This document shows, in pieces, positions 49,832 through 61,298 of a stretch of 64,000 bases of DNA. A model generated the notes under the pieces. The model saw only the letters and a program-made list of their open reading frames with translations, did not search any database and was not told the origin of the DNA. The DNA comes from Calycina herbarum (Eukaryota > Ascomycota > Leotiomycetes > Helotiales > Pezizellaceae): assembly GCA_001414485.1 (NCBI GenBank), contig LLEY01000023.1, positions 124,001 to 188,000 on the forward strand, written 5' to 3'. Position numbers and translations under genes: made by a program. The stretch's first letter is position 1; each line of letters opens with the position of its first letter.

Positions 49832-51258
49832 TCATTCCGGTCTAATAGCCTCACAATCCCTCAGCTTTGCGCTTGCAGCCTGTGCTCCGTCCGTCGTGAA
49901 TTTCGTCCCTTCTCCTTGCTCCTTAGCGAGGCCTTCATAAATACCAAGGATCTTGACCGCAGGGTTTCGTTTAACAAGCGCCTCGATGTCAGAACCGCCG
50001 GACTCTACATCGGCATGTATCCGCTTCAGCCAGTCGTCGAAAGGGATGACTTCAACCGGTGTTTTCTTTGGTTTAGTTAGAGTCGTAACGATGGCAGGAA
50101 GAAGTTCAGTCCAAGATGTGGTGCGGGGATTCTAGGGGTGATAGACTGATGCTTTTCTCTCGGGAGACTCGGTTGTTGCATTGAAGAAAGACAATTCCAC
50201 CAAAACTTCTGCCAGAAAATCAATAGGGACCCAGTCAATGGTGTTCATGCTAGTCCCGAGAGAGTCAGGCAAGGCGCCGACATGAAGCGAGCTTATGACC
50301 AAGCTGGGAAGCCATTCCCACCTGTTCCAAATTACTTACATGGAATGGTGGAAAGAAGAAAATAACCCGGTTGTCCTGATAAAGCCTGTTTTGGCTTTCA
50401 TACCCTGGAGGAGGGTCGAGCTGACTCATATTGTAATACGCGGCTGCGAATTCGTGGGTCCAAACCAGTGCTTTCGGTATGCCCGTAGAGCCAGACGTGT
50501 CTAGAAGATGGAAGAATCAGTATTTTTTATTGATTTTTCTGAAGCCGGAAGAAAGAATTTTGAAAATTGACGAATTTTCTAGGGGAAACGCGGTGAACAG
50601 ATTAAAACGAAGGAAAAATGATGACTGGAAAGATGAAATGTTTGTTTACTTGCGGAGAGCAAGAAGTGGATCGTGTTTCGCTTCTTCCCATGTCTTGCTA
50701 TATGGTTAGGGACGGGTTTACCCATCCAACAGTTCGTGTATAGCAGGAACTTTCAAGACATTGAGGTCTTGTGAAGAGAGAACACCAGCAATCATAGGCG
50801 AGGTGCGATCAGTTACAATCAGAGTCTTGCATTCTAAGGAGCTGAGTAACTGGGAGTGTGCTGTACTACTGTTGCGAGGAGAAGCGAGAAATAACTGCAA
50901 GTTGGGTTAGGTCATCTCCAGTCATACATATACTTGCTACCACGAGATTTCTCACCTTATATCCAGCTTTCACCACAGCTAAAATCATGATATTGTAGCG
51001 TGGATCGTTCACTCCCATGTATCCAAGTGTTTCAAAACTCTTTCCTGGGCCACCAAGAGACTCATCAAGCCACCAAGCTGCTCCGTTGACAGCATTAGCT
51101 ATATTCTCATAAGTGATCTTGCGATAACCAACATCGTAAGAGGTGGGCGAGACAGGAAATTCTGCAAAAAGAGCTTGGGGGTGTTTTTTGGCCATGAAGT
51201 CAACAATGTTGGTAAGGACCTTCCTTTTTCCCGGGGTAATAACCTGGAAGTGATCCAT
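49832..51258 (-). pseudogene. NRPS-like adenylation-reductase, internally deleted relic
   Basis: The relic starts MDHFQVITPGKRKVL at 51258. An adenylate-forming domain follows: VVKAGYK, an intron (GTGAGA...TTGCAG), SPRNSSTAHSQLLSSLECKT and then the A3 core TSGSTGIPKALVWTHE near 50480-50440. About 150 bp after the A3 core, the sequence passes directly to the C-terminal part of a thioester-reductase domain (LPDSLGTSMNTIDWVPIDFL, VEVIPFDDWLKRI, NPAVKILGIYEGLA). The rest of the A domain, the carrier domain and the reductase Rossmann start are missing, probably almost 2 kb or more. A TAG interrupts the reductase part near 50130. Intact relatives activate and reduce carboxylic acids, as in Lys2-like or aryl acid reductases. 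Confidence 0.87.
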
Positions 51259-51713
51259 TGTGGCTGTTGTGTTCTTGCGCCATATTTGTTTCGAGTTTTC
51301 GATGATTACTTCTTGGTAATACTGTATCGTAGAGAGTGAAATATTAAGTGAACTGGTGTAAAGAGGTCCAGGAGAACAAGCAAGGCGGAATGAGGTGATG
51401 AAATTCACCGTTTTACCCAATATATCCCAAAATCAACCCCAAAGGAATGCAATGAGCATGGCACGTCATTGGCTAGTCCATGGGTGAGTGTTTGGTTGGC
51501 TGTTGGGTGTCGCTGTTGGTTGTTAGGGTAGTTGGCTCCTTGGTCCCAACCAGGTAGCGGAAGTTAATTATTATAAGCCTTCACATAATTTCACCCTCTT
51601 TTGAACAGTATTGATTTACTTGGGTATATGGAGATAGCGACCGAAAATATTATGCATTTCCAGGTTCTCATGTATATGCCATTGATAAATTGTTTTAGGT
51701 AGAGTTTTTATTA
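51259..51713. other. Upstream region of the reductase relic
   Basis: A short region between the pseudogene start and the MITE. A string of GTTGG/TTGGC near 51490-51545 is the only notable texture. Confidence 0.4.
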
Positions 51714-52200
51714 CAGTGAGTTGCGAGTTAAGCTTGAATTTGCCTACTTTTTTTATAATCCAAGCTTTTTTTTTATTAAGGCCTTCTCCCTCTTTTCTTT
51801 AGAAGACAGAAAATAAAAGTACTCTAAAAGAGACGAGGCCTAGCTAGGAAGAAGCGCTATATCTAATTATCTCTCTTCTATTAATTTAAAGTAAGTATAA
51901 TAAAAGTAAACTAAAAGATAAATAAGTTTTAAAACAACCCCTGTAAGGTCGACAGGCTATGCCAAGACCCTATAAAAATTAAGACAGATATAAAATTGTC
52001 TGTTTTTGTCTTATAAAGTTTATAGAGTATAAGGGGAGATATAAGCCTCTTCTTTCCTATTCTTATCAATAGTATATTATATGTTGTTGTTAATCAATAG
52101 GTAAAAGAGTGCCTAAAAAAGGGGGAAATCAAGGAATTTTCTTCAAAAGCTCGGATTACAAAAAAAGTGGGCAAATTCAAGCTTAACTCGCAACTCACTG
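51714..52200. mobile_element. MITE with 57-bp terminal inverted repeats and TA duplication
   Basis: The ends are CAGTGAGTTGCGAGTTAAGC at 51714 and its complement ending at 52200, with homology for about 57 bp per side. The few mismatches are transitions. TA flanks both ends (51712-51713, 52201-52202). At 487 bp with no coding frame, it is a non-autonomous Tc1-mariner-like element lying between the reductase relic and the regulator gene. Confidence 0.92.
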
Positions 52201-52427
52201 TACTGGTTCCCGAGCCAGCCAATCACTTGAAAGATTTGAGAATTTCACCCAATCAGGAAACGAGCGCGATTGGTAGAATTATTTCGTTATCAGCCTCAAT
52301 CTGCCCATTCTGACAGCTGTGCCACACCCGTATTTGTCGTCATGGAATGTGACTCTATCTTTCTCAAAGACTGTTTTATTAGGGCAGACTGCGTTTTTGG
52401 ATTCTCTTGAACCTTGAAGTCAAAACC

Positions 52428-53753
52428 ATGGAGCCTTTCCAATTTATCAATGAAACCGATGGAATCTCTGGGCGAGTCAAGTCATCAAAGGCTCGTAAAG
52501 TGATTCGTTCCGTTGTTATGAAACGACATTGGGCCGTGGATTCTATCAATACCCCCGATAAAAACAATAAACAACCTAAAACCCAGAAAACAGATATCAA
52601 GGAACTCAGAATTCTACCAAAGCGCCACGATGTCAACTTAAATGATGAAGACAGGATTCAAGACCGCGAAAGATTTCAAGCCCCTTCTTTCCAACTGAAT
52701 CGCGCAACGGATGATTTTATTTATGGCGGATTGTCGATTGATGAGCAATCTTTGAAATACTTTTCCAATAACGGGGTAGAATGTAAGTTACCCCTCATTT
52801 TTACATAACGCGAAAAAAACCCAGCTAAGAAGTGATCCGAAGTATATATGGGATTATACAACCCAATTCGGCCAATCTCAGGAACATTGACGGATGCATG
52901 TTGTTCATCGGCAATACAAGAGAACTCGAAGGCCCTTTTCCATACCTTGTGTTACCAAGGGGCAATGTACGAAGCAGTAATACGAGATAGGAATCGACGG
53001 GAATTAATACCCCTTCGCATAGACTCCAACAACCCAGCCTATAAAAGAGGAATGATGCATAAAGTAGCCGCTATATCTACTCTGAATAAAACCATATCCG
53101 AGACTTCATCAAAACGATCCATTTCTGAAGCTACAGTTCGTTGTGTAGGACTACTTTTATTGGCCGCCGCGATATCCGGTTTTCTTCCAATTGAAGTACA
53201 AGCGCATAGGGAGGGTTTGAAAAAGATCATCGCTGCGTTTGGAGGTTTCGAAGCAGCTTCTCCGTCTCTGGTGGGCTTTTTGCAAGTGGTAGATGTTAAA
53301 TCCAGCATTGTGGGGAAAACTACACCGATATGCTCACTTCCTTCCTGGCTCAGTCGTCAATTTAGCCGTCATTCTCAAACTCCGCCGGCTAAGCTAAGCG
53401 CTTCACTTTCAAAAAGAGGAACTTCTTTCTCCGATACGAAACTTGCTAGTCGAATCTCTCCCAGTCTCTACGAATGTATCTTTTACATCCAGCATTTGAT
53501 ATTCATCATTGAGGATCATCATACGAAAAGAAACTTGGTTGGGCTTTACAATCTAGACGACTTTAGTACTCTCGAGCACGTTCTTCTTGGTCTTCCAGCA
53601 ATGAACAAGTGGATTGGGGACCCATTTAATGAATGTCTCCGTCTATCACTGCTAATATATTCCAATACCTCATTATATAAAACACCCCCATACTTTGGTT
53701 GGATGACGGTTCTACTCTCCGAGCTTAAAACAGCTTTGTCGCTTCTGGATTGA
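52428..53753 (+). pseudogene. Fungal_trans_2 (DUF3468)-type regulator interrupted by TGA
   Basis: The exons are 52428-52782 and 52843 onward (intron GTAAGT...CGAAG). The start MEPFQFINETDGISG followed by KARKVIRSVVMKRH matches a group of fungal regulator-like proteins that lack a Zn2Cys6 finger; none is visible here. The Fungal_trans_2-like helical region follows (YNPIRPISGT, SEATVRCVGLLLLAAA). The frame stops at a TGA at 53751-53753, but the same frame continues with typical C-terminal sequence (DIPEVLVWILLLGANLCS) to TAA at 54021-54023. CGA to TGA is the simplest cause. Either the last 90 residues are lost or the base is a sequencing error. Confidence 0.78.
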
Positions 53754-54023
53754 GATGAAGTTGTTTGTGATATTCCGGAAGTTCTGGTTTGGATCTTGTT
53801 ATTGGGGGCAAATTTGTGCAGTGAGAAGAAAACTAGAACGAACTGGTGGGGCAGTAGAATATTTGCTCTTGCAAGGGAGATGGAAATTCAAACCTTCGAA
53901 GAGGCGGTTGCGTTACTTGAAGGTTTTCTTTACATGGACAGAATCGATTCCAAGGCTTGGAGGGGTGTTTGGAATGACATGATGGACTGTGCTGATCAAA
54001 ATAAACAAAGGGGTTTACTTTAA
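53754..54023 (+). pseudogene. C-terminal segment of the regulator after the in-frame TGA
   Basis: It is in the same frame as the regulator and uninterrupted to TAA at 54021. It carries the motif PEVLVWILLLG and a helical end (FEEAVALLEGFLYMD) expected at the C-terminus of this family. It has no ATG of its own in a sensible position. Confidence 0.7.
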
Positions 54024-54311
54024 AACTTCTTAGTTGCTATATTATACCCAAAATGACAAGTTGCCCTGACCTTTTATAGTGTTGATGCTTGGCATTTTTA
54101 TCAAATTCCATCATCACCAGAGGCCCTTCTTTATCAATTATATTGTGCGAGATTTTCTGGGGTAATCAAAAGCATTATCGGAAAACGTTTAGGTTAAACG
54201 AAAACTAATCTTCAATTCTCCTAAACGCTCTCGGATAATGATCCTGATTATCCCAGACTGTTTGGCACAATTTCTGGCCCAAAGTCGCTGTTTTTTAATC
54301 GCAGGGGTGCA
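54024..54311. other. Convergent spacer
   Basis: This short 3' flank separates the regulator and the hydrolase. I see nothing else in it. Confidence 0.5.
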
Positions 54312-55609
54312 TCAGAGTCCATTGCTGGCAAGAAAATCTGTAACAACTTTGTAATAACCAGTAGCGTTGGAATGGAAGTTCATTCCATGTCCAGTGTCAG
54401 GTTGAACATAAGTCTTCAAGGACGGGAGTTGGGGAAATCAATCTTGGCTGCTGGTTCCAAATAGCCATCACAATAGCTGGTAATCCCATGTTAGCAATGA
54501 AGAGCATTTTTCAATAACTGATGGTGTACAAACCCATTACAAAAGATAAAATCATGAGATCCAGCAATTACCAGCACTGCACCAGTGAAGTTCGTCACTC
54601 CGGGGGCTGATCCTGAGAGTAACTCGGTTACGGCAAATGGTTGTTTGTGGTTTTCAGCAAATCTTGCTGCATCTGGGGTGTAACCTGGAGACTTGAAAAA
54701 TCTAGAAGAGTTTGAGTTGATGGTTTCTGTAAGTGGGGTATCCAACTTACGTATTGACGTTAGAATAGATGTCAACCCAAGTAACATATCCAGCATCCAG
54801 ATCTGACCACACTTGCCGAACTAAATTGGCAATCTTGAATTGCCAGGCAGAAATCAAAACAGGAGGCTTGACAAGTGTAGCATTATTAGAATATCCAGTC
54901 AATATTATAGCATCTACCACACTAGGTTCCGCTTTCGCAAAAGAGTGGGTTAATGTAGAACCGAAGGAGTGTCCGATTAGAACAGTCGAATTGGGAACCC
55001 CAATTGTGCCCGTGTATTTCCCAGATTTGATAAGAGCGACAAGCTGAGATAAAATTGACTGTTGAATAGAAAGTTGGTTGACAAATCCAGAAATCCTTGA
55101 TGACTCTCCGACACCCAAACGATCATAAAACAGTACTGAATAGCCGTGGGCTATAACGAAGTCTAAAAAGCTATACTTTTCCGGTTGGTAAGGGATATTC
55201 CAGTACCTTAAATATCCGTTAGAAACGATAAAACCCGAGTTTTCTTGACTCACGAGCGATCAAATCCTAATCCGTGACTTGCCAAAATAACAGTACTTGT
55301 ATTTTGAGATTTTGGTTGACAAAAAGTTGCTCCAATCGTGTATGAGGCGTTGAATGGTTGCGTGGTCGCAAGAAATGGTGCTGGTGGTTGTTGTTTTGGA
55401 TCTTGTCCAGCGCGATAAGCGCGGAATTGAGAGAGACCAAAATCATCTGTCCATTTTGAAGAGTTGCTGAAGACTAAGTTCGAGGAGGAGGGATTGACTG
55501 GGATGGAGTATTCCACACACACTGCACTAGCTTGACTGTAGCTTTGTGCAGTGGTTAGAGCGGTGTGTAGGAGTACCAATGGCAGAATTCGTTCCAGAGA
55601 AAACTTCAT
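54312..55609 (-). pseudogene. Secreted alpha/beta hydrolase with frameshift before the catalytic histidine
   Basis: The exons are 55609-55254, 55206-54751, 54701-54534 and 54476 onward (introns of 47, 49 and 57 bp, phases consistent). The product has a signal peptide (MKFSLERILPLVLLHTALTTA), an oxyanion-side HGLGFDRSYW, the nucleophile elbow GHSFG and an acid-loop Asp in AGSHDF. After YCDGYLEPAAK, a one-base shift near 54440 leads to a TGA at 54416-54418. The expected continuation TYVQPDTGHGMNFH with the catalytic His is present in another frame to a TGA at 54312. Substrate is unknown. It could be a recent pseudogene or a base-calling error. Confidence 0.82.
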
Positions 55610-56230
55610 TACAAGGATATGTAAAGAAAGCGCAGAGGAGAGAAAGAGGTGGTTTCAGTTATGATGGCAAATAATAGTTGGAAAGGCTCGCCTTATACCC
55701 GAAAACCCTTTCATACTCTTCTTCAGCTGTTGGAGGTTACGTGTGCAAAAAAAGTTCTGGTTATAATTTTAGGTCCCTGTAAGGTAGCCGAATTTTTGAC
55801 CGTCTACGGGAACTCCCGTTGGGGCTGACAAGTTGTTACTCAAATCTGCAAGTACTTGGTTGCTAGCCATATCTGTGAGAGTTTCTTGTCTCCCGCAAGT
55901 GGAATAAGAGATCCCAAAATGGTATGTACGGAGTAGCACAAGATGTGGAGGGTTTACTCATGATGGCGCAGGCTGACGTGCAGGTTCGGGCAAATTTGAC
56001 CGCATCTAGAAAGGGGATCTCTAAGCGTCATATTTTTGATTATAGAACATTATTCTATTAGAGGAAAGAGAATGATGTATGATTGTAGTAGCAAGTTCTT
56101 TGTAGATTGCAAACCTGGTTGACCCCACCGCCCCCACTCTTCCAGCTAAAATCAGGGAATTCAGCCCCAGTCCCACAGTCACAAATATAGACTCAAACAA
56201 GAACATCTAGAACAAGAAAAAGCTCAAAAT
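55610..56230. other. Upstream region of the hydrolase
   Basis: It should contain the hydrolase promoter and the 5' flank of the tRNA gene. I see no gene and no repeat. Confidence 0.45.
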
Positions 56231-56319
56231 GGTCGGGTGGTGTAGTTGGTTATCACATCTCGTTAACATTGTTAACAATAAAACCGAGAAGGTCCTGGGA
56301 TCGAGCCCCAGCCTGATCA
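56231..56319 (+). tRNA. tRNA-Val (anticodon AAC) with a 15-nt intron
   Basis: The acceptor stem GGTCGGG pairs with CCTGATC through two wobble pairs; discriminator is A. The D-arm is TGGTG...CAC. The anticodon stem TCTCG/CGAGA encloses loop TTAACA-C with anticodon AAC. The T-arm CTGGG/CCCAG has loop ATCGAGC. The intron TTGTTAACAATAAAA lies after position 37, the canonical site. Mature length is 74 nt. It decodes GTT and, through inosine, other Val codons. Confidence 0.92.
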
Positions 56320-57254
56320 AACAGCTTCATAAGGCTCGGCGCCTTATATTTTTGCCGATGTTTTTTTTCTTTCAACCAACTTTTGGTATTTACTTTTATC
56401 AGAGAAACATTCTGTAAGTGACTTTATCTTCTACATAGTTAAAGTTGTAGTGAGTAGGTAACTCTCGAAGGTCCTGATTTTCTAGGATACTCGATTTTCA
56501 CTCAATTTATATCAAAACTACGAGAGGGGTTTATACCATATTCATCCTGGAGCCTTGACGGGTGTAATCTAATATTGACTTCGACTGGGAAGTTTCGCTA
56601 GTTTTTTTTTATTTAGCGAGTGCATCAAGTTCTCTGCTCCATCAAAACACTTCAAAGTTGACCCTATAAATAATTACTGGCAATAAATAGCACCCTGGGA
56701 AGCCGTATCTAGCTTCTTAATAGTTCAAATTTCCGAATTCAGAACCCCCTGGCTCTATCGTAAGCTTACTACTCCAGTGAGTATAACAACCCAAATTCCC
56801 AGAAATCTCTGCACTCCTAATACAATAATTTCATGCAAGGCACATGGTTGACAATCAATGAAGAGATCCTGCACGTGGTTTCCATGTGAGAATAGCAAAC
56901 ACTCTTACAATTTGCCAAAACTGGCGTACTCTTCGGGGTGCCGGGAAAAGAATCAAACGAGGCAATCAAATTTCCAGTCCTTCTCTATTAATTTGTAACA
57001 AGAACATTCCATTTATAACCATTTGTACGTAATGATCTTCTTGAATCTTACTATTCTCGCCTGCGCGATATACTTTTGGTGTGGTTACACAGCTGATGAC
57101 TGCATCTCCGAAACTCTGGGCTTGGTCGTCATCCGGAGGCATCGGTGTGCGAAGCCAACCATTCGCTTCAAAATATCATAACCAAAGTAGGTAATTTGAG
57201 TATTCAACCAGATGTTGATCTGTTATCTTTAATACCAAAAGACCATCCTCCAAC
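56320..57254. other. Intergenic region between tRNA and PTH11-like gene
   Basis: A T-rich stretch directly after the tRNA (56348-56375) would serve RNA polymerase III termination. The rest is the receptor promoter region. I see no gene. Confidence 0.5.
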
Positions 57255-58621
57255 ATGCAGTTTTATGAGACTCCAGAACACTCCCTGGCAGCCGCTATCA
57301 CTCTTCCCATGATCAGTAGCGCGACGGTAGCCTTGCGTTTCTATACTCGGAAGAAGCAGAAATTACCACCTCAGATTGATGATTGGCTAACTTTGCCTCC
57401 TTTGGTACTTACTTACAAAATAATGGACCAAATCTGTTCAGATTCGCTAACGAGATATTGTAGGTACTTTTCATTGGGGCCTGTATTGCAACAATCGTCG
57501 GTCAGTCCGAGGCTTGTTCATCACTACCAGCTCAAATACTTATTGATATTGTGTGCAGGAGTTCAACAACATGCTCTTGGATATCCAACGCCTGATGTAC
57601 CAATCCCAGAAGGACACTTCCCGGGAGACCGACCGGATTTATTCGTCGTCGTCCCAGTCGTTGTTGTTGCATCAAGGGTATGTATATGTACCTTTCTTGC
57701 GAGTTTTGGTAATTAAATGCTAAGTGATGATCTAGGTTGAATATGCATTACAAATAATGGGAATACCCGCTCTCGGGTTTATCAAAATGAGCATCCTGTT
57801 CTTCTACTACCGAATCTTCTGTCCCCAGAAGACCGGACCGGTTCGTATCGTCATCTTCTCTATTATGGGTCTCGTTATTCTCTGGACTGTGTGCAACATT
57901 TTCCCAGCAATATTCCCATGTGGAGGGAATTTCAACGCCTTTTTCGGATCCACGTATGAAATAATGATGAAATGCCTGGATGTTTTCTTGTGGCTTTATA
58001 TTTTGGCTTTTACCGATCTTCTTACGGATCTGATGGTGCTCATTTTGCCAATGCCATTAGTATAGCTCTCTGAATTGCTTGAAGTTGATGGTGATGCTTA
58101 CTTCTAGTGCAGCTTTGGAAAATACGGCTACCCTTACAAAAGAAATTTGCTATTAGTAGTATTTTTGTTCTTGGAAGCTTGTAAGTTGGTTGGCTTGTTC
58201 TTTTGACGACAGTACTTATGGAAAATAGAGCAACCCTAGCTTCAGCGGTACGACTGGTAATCACCGCGAGATATTATTACAGTGAGTAATTATGTTGATT
58301 TTTGAATGAAAACAACTGAACAGGCGTAGATAAGTTTGCTCCGCCACCGAACAATCGAAACGGTAGGGAATGGTGTCAATCTAAAAATAACAAAAGCTAA
58401 CCGCTCATACAGAAACGATCACCGGGGTGATATATTGGACATTGGTTGAGATTGGGATTGGCCTCTTCGCTGCTTGCCTGCCAACAATTCAATTCCTGTT
58501 TAGAGACCTGTCTCTTACTTCAAAACTCCAAAGCGTGAGGAGTCGTTTGTCTCAACGAGACCGGAAAGAATCAAGGTCACATTTTGAACTGAATGACAGA
58601 TCGGGTAGTGGGCAACAATGA
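57255..58621 (+). CDS. PTH11-like integral membrane protein (fungal rhodopsin-fold domain), eight exons
   Basis: The exons are 57255-57404, 57464-57500, 57559-57677, 57736-58059, 58113-58180, 58229-58281, 58324-58362 and 58413-58621, giving 332 residues with all phases consistent. The fold is a seven-helix membrane protein. It has the family's DDWL motif after helix 1 (residues about 42-45), LGFIKMSILFFYYRIF in helix 3, a helix followed by LPLQKKFAIS, and GVIYWTLVEIGIGLFAACLP in helix 7, then a charged cytoplasmic tail. Related fungal proteins include PTH11, a surface receptor needed for appressorium formation in the rice blast fungus; most members are uncharacterised. No CFEM domain is visible at the N-terminus. 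The 37-nt second exon is well supported by frame. Confidence 0.87.
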
Positions 58622-60299
58622 TAGAACTCTGCCACTCTGTTGGTAATAATTGAAATATGGGAATGAAAATATACTTAAGTCATCGTGAAAAGTTTCAAGG
58701 ACACCTAACCAAACCCAAACGCTTCTCAGGGGGGATCAGGTCGAGATTGAGACAAGGTCGGCTTTAGGTCGAGTTTGGGGGACAAGTTAGGAGAGGTCGA
58801 GGTCGTTCCTTCTCTGGCTTGAATGAATTGGCCTCGCACCAGCTGGGCCCTGAGATTAAAGTCGCTCCTTCCTGTTAGACCAACTTCAACATTGCGCTAC
58901 CACGAGAAGAGCAAGAAGGGAAGGCACAACTCCATGGTGACAATGATTTCTTGACATTGAAAAATCCGGGAAGAAATCGGACCCGATGTTTTGCCGACTG
59001 GCCCTGATCAGGTCGGTCGCGACTTCCAGAACAACAACATCTTCGCTCCTCCCTCGATGGGTACGTTCTGCCAATTTCGTGCTGGTCTCGGATCTTCCGC
59101 GACGTCGTCTCAATATAAGAGGCAGCAACCGTCAATGCCCAAGGCATCTCGACCTCCCTCACAACGACCACACATACCTCGACGAACAACCTACATACCG
59201 AGCCACCGACTGGGGGCTGTATATTATTCTATCTCCATATCGATCGAACGCGCATTCCTACCCACTATCGAGACCCCCGAATCATAGCATAAGGGCACTT
59301 TTATAGAGGGGTTTCTTGGAACTGAGTCTTGTGGCACATTTGGGGTTGGGGCCATACCGGACGTTGAGGAAATTGTATTGTATACGCGGGCGAATGGATG
59401 AGAGAGCAAAGAAGTCGGTTTGAGTATTGATTGGTACATGACGAAGGTGACAACTGTTTCTCAGGACACGCATGGCTCCATCGCGTAGGAGCACTGCCTG
59501 TCTTGGGGGAGTAAACAGATACAAGTGTGTCTCTACTCACTTCAAAACCAGTCATCGCTATATATGGAAGGGTTTCTTACGATACCTTTTCCGGTGGGGT
59601 AGACTGGCTTCTCCGGAGTCGAGAGGAGTACTGTAGCATTTCCTTCTTGGGTTTCATCATTTCATGTTTAGAATTTCGGGCCCGGGAATTCTTTTGTCAT
59701 TACGGAATCAAAGGAGAATATTCATCCGTGTTGAAAATAGTTACGTATTATGTATTCGAATTACGACGAGGCATAGATATCATTTTATTTTAAGACAAGA
59801 AATCAAATTGCTCCGCCTGTTCCGGTGTCCGAAAGTTCGAGACATTTCCATGCTAGAATTGAAATGGAATTTTGTTTTCACGCCATTTACAATCTCGAAC
59901 AATTTGGCCAATAACGAGAGCCAAGCCAAATAACGCCTCGTTCTTGCTTTTGAAATGCATACCTCCGTGGTTAGTGTGTATATAAATTTCGTGTTACTGG
60001 CCTGAAGTACCTCAGTCTCTGGAGCAGCGTCCAATAGACGGCCACGGGAATCCTCCCTCCATGCTGAGCATCGAAGATCGTCGAATTGAGGCGTGGTTGT
60101 GGTGATTGGCGCTGCGCAATTCTTAACGAGGCATAAATGTATGTCAAACCCCAACACAACCAAACGTCAACAGGATGCTGCGCCTTGGAGCCTGGAATCC
60201 TTATGGCCCACCTATATGTTCAGCCCTCTCTCAACAACTTCTTCTTTTCTTCCCATTCTCTTCAAACAAACAAAACCATATACCAAACTTCCATTCAAA
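58622..60299. other. Intergenic region
   Basis: These 1.7 kb lie downstream of the receptor gene. GGTCGAG-type repeats occur at 58738-58805. The frames 58986-59306 and 59780-60163 show no domain. Sequence near 60230-60299 is pyrimidine-rich and is likely the 5' untranslated region of the next gene. Confidence 0.45.
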
Positions 60300-61298
60300 A
60301 TGGCCATCGCACAGGAAACAACTTATCGCGACGATCCAAATGATCGTTCCGATGTATCTCCCGAGAGCGAGGAAATCCCATACACGCCAGCCAGTTCTTT
60401 CTTCAAGCTCCCAATCAAACTTTTAACCATCTTCATCTCTTTCTTCTCCGCAACCACTTTTGGTCTCGTCATTGCCAGCTATATCCTACTCCGAGTGACA
60501 GAAGTCACAAATACGTGGCATGCCGACGACGCACTTCGTGACCTCGCAATATGTGTAAGAATATTCTTGACCAAACCTTTCTCTTTTGATATAGTAGAGA
60601 ATTTCTGACGTGGCTTCTCTCTTAGTTGGGCGTAAACTTCCTTATCACGGCCCCGGCCATCTTCTATCAACTTCCTGTCATCATTCATGCGGGCATGGAT
60701 ATTGCCATGTCGACTGTCATCCTCGTTTTCGCTCCAAGTCTGCTAGGTGATGGCTGGCCAAGCTCAAGATTCTGTTACAGAGGTCATTATGTTGACAATG
60801 ACGTGGTGGACCGTTCCAAAAACATCTACCAACAAAGCAGCAGGTGGGAGGAATTGCCTGAGACAAGAAGTTGCCAAAAGGCGAGGAATAATTTGAGAAT
60901 TATGATGGGGGTTGCAGGTGGAGTTGGCATTCTTATCGCGTACGTTTCTTATATTTCCCTCCTCCCGAAACGCACATTGTTTCTGACTAGTTATATGTAG
61001 CGTATTGATCTTGGTCTCTCTGGTCCTAAGAATCGTTGCCATGGCCAGAACTAAATTCTGGAAGCAAGCTTCGTTCTGGGAGGCAAATCGCTTGCCAGGC
61101 CAAATCGCTTTGCCGACCAAAATGTCAAATGTTACTGTTTCATGGCGACCAGCGTACAAGGTTCAATTCAGCATGACCTTCTTGAAGCAAGGAGAAGAAG
61201 AGGTCGAGGCACCCAAGGCTGTGGTGCCTACTCCTGTTGAGAACACCAAGGTCCAGGACTCTGCCGATGAGGATGCTGAAACTGCCACCTTGATTTAA
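60300..61298 (+). CDS. Membrane protein of unknown function
   Basis: The exons are 60300-60554, 60626-60939 and 61001-61298 (288 residues, consistent phases). ATG at 60300 follows TTCAAA and fits better than the upstream frame. Hydrophobic segments lie near residues 38-60 (LLTIFISFFSATTFGLVIAS), 86-105 (LGVNFLITAPAIFYQ), 110-128 (MDIAMSTVILVFAPSLLG) and 180-205 (IMMGVAGGVGILIAVLILV). The C-terminus is hydrophilic and acidic (QGEEEVEAPKAVV). I do not recognise the family; four-helix membrane proteins of this length are common in ascomycetes. No catalytic motif is visible. Confidence 0.75.

Noticed and set aside
58986..59306. Overlapping frames of about 100 codons on both strands
   Set aside because: They have no domain or conserved motif, and three frames overlap each other. 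Ordinary stop-poor sequence is the simplest reading.
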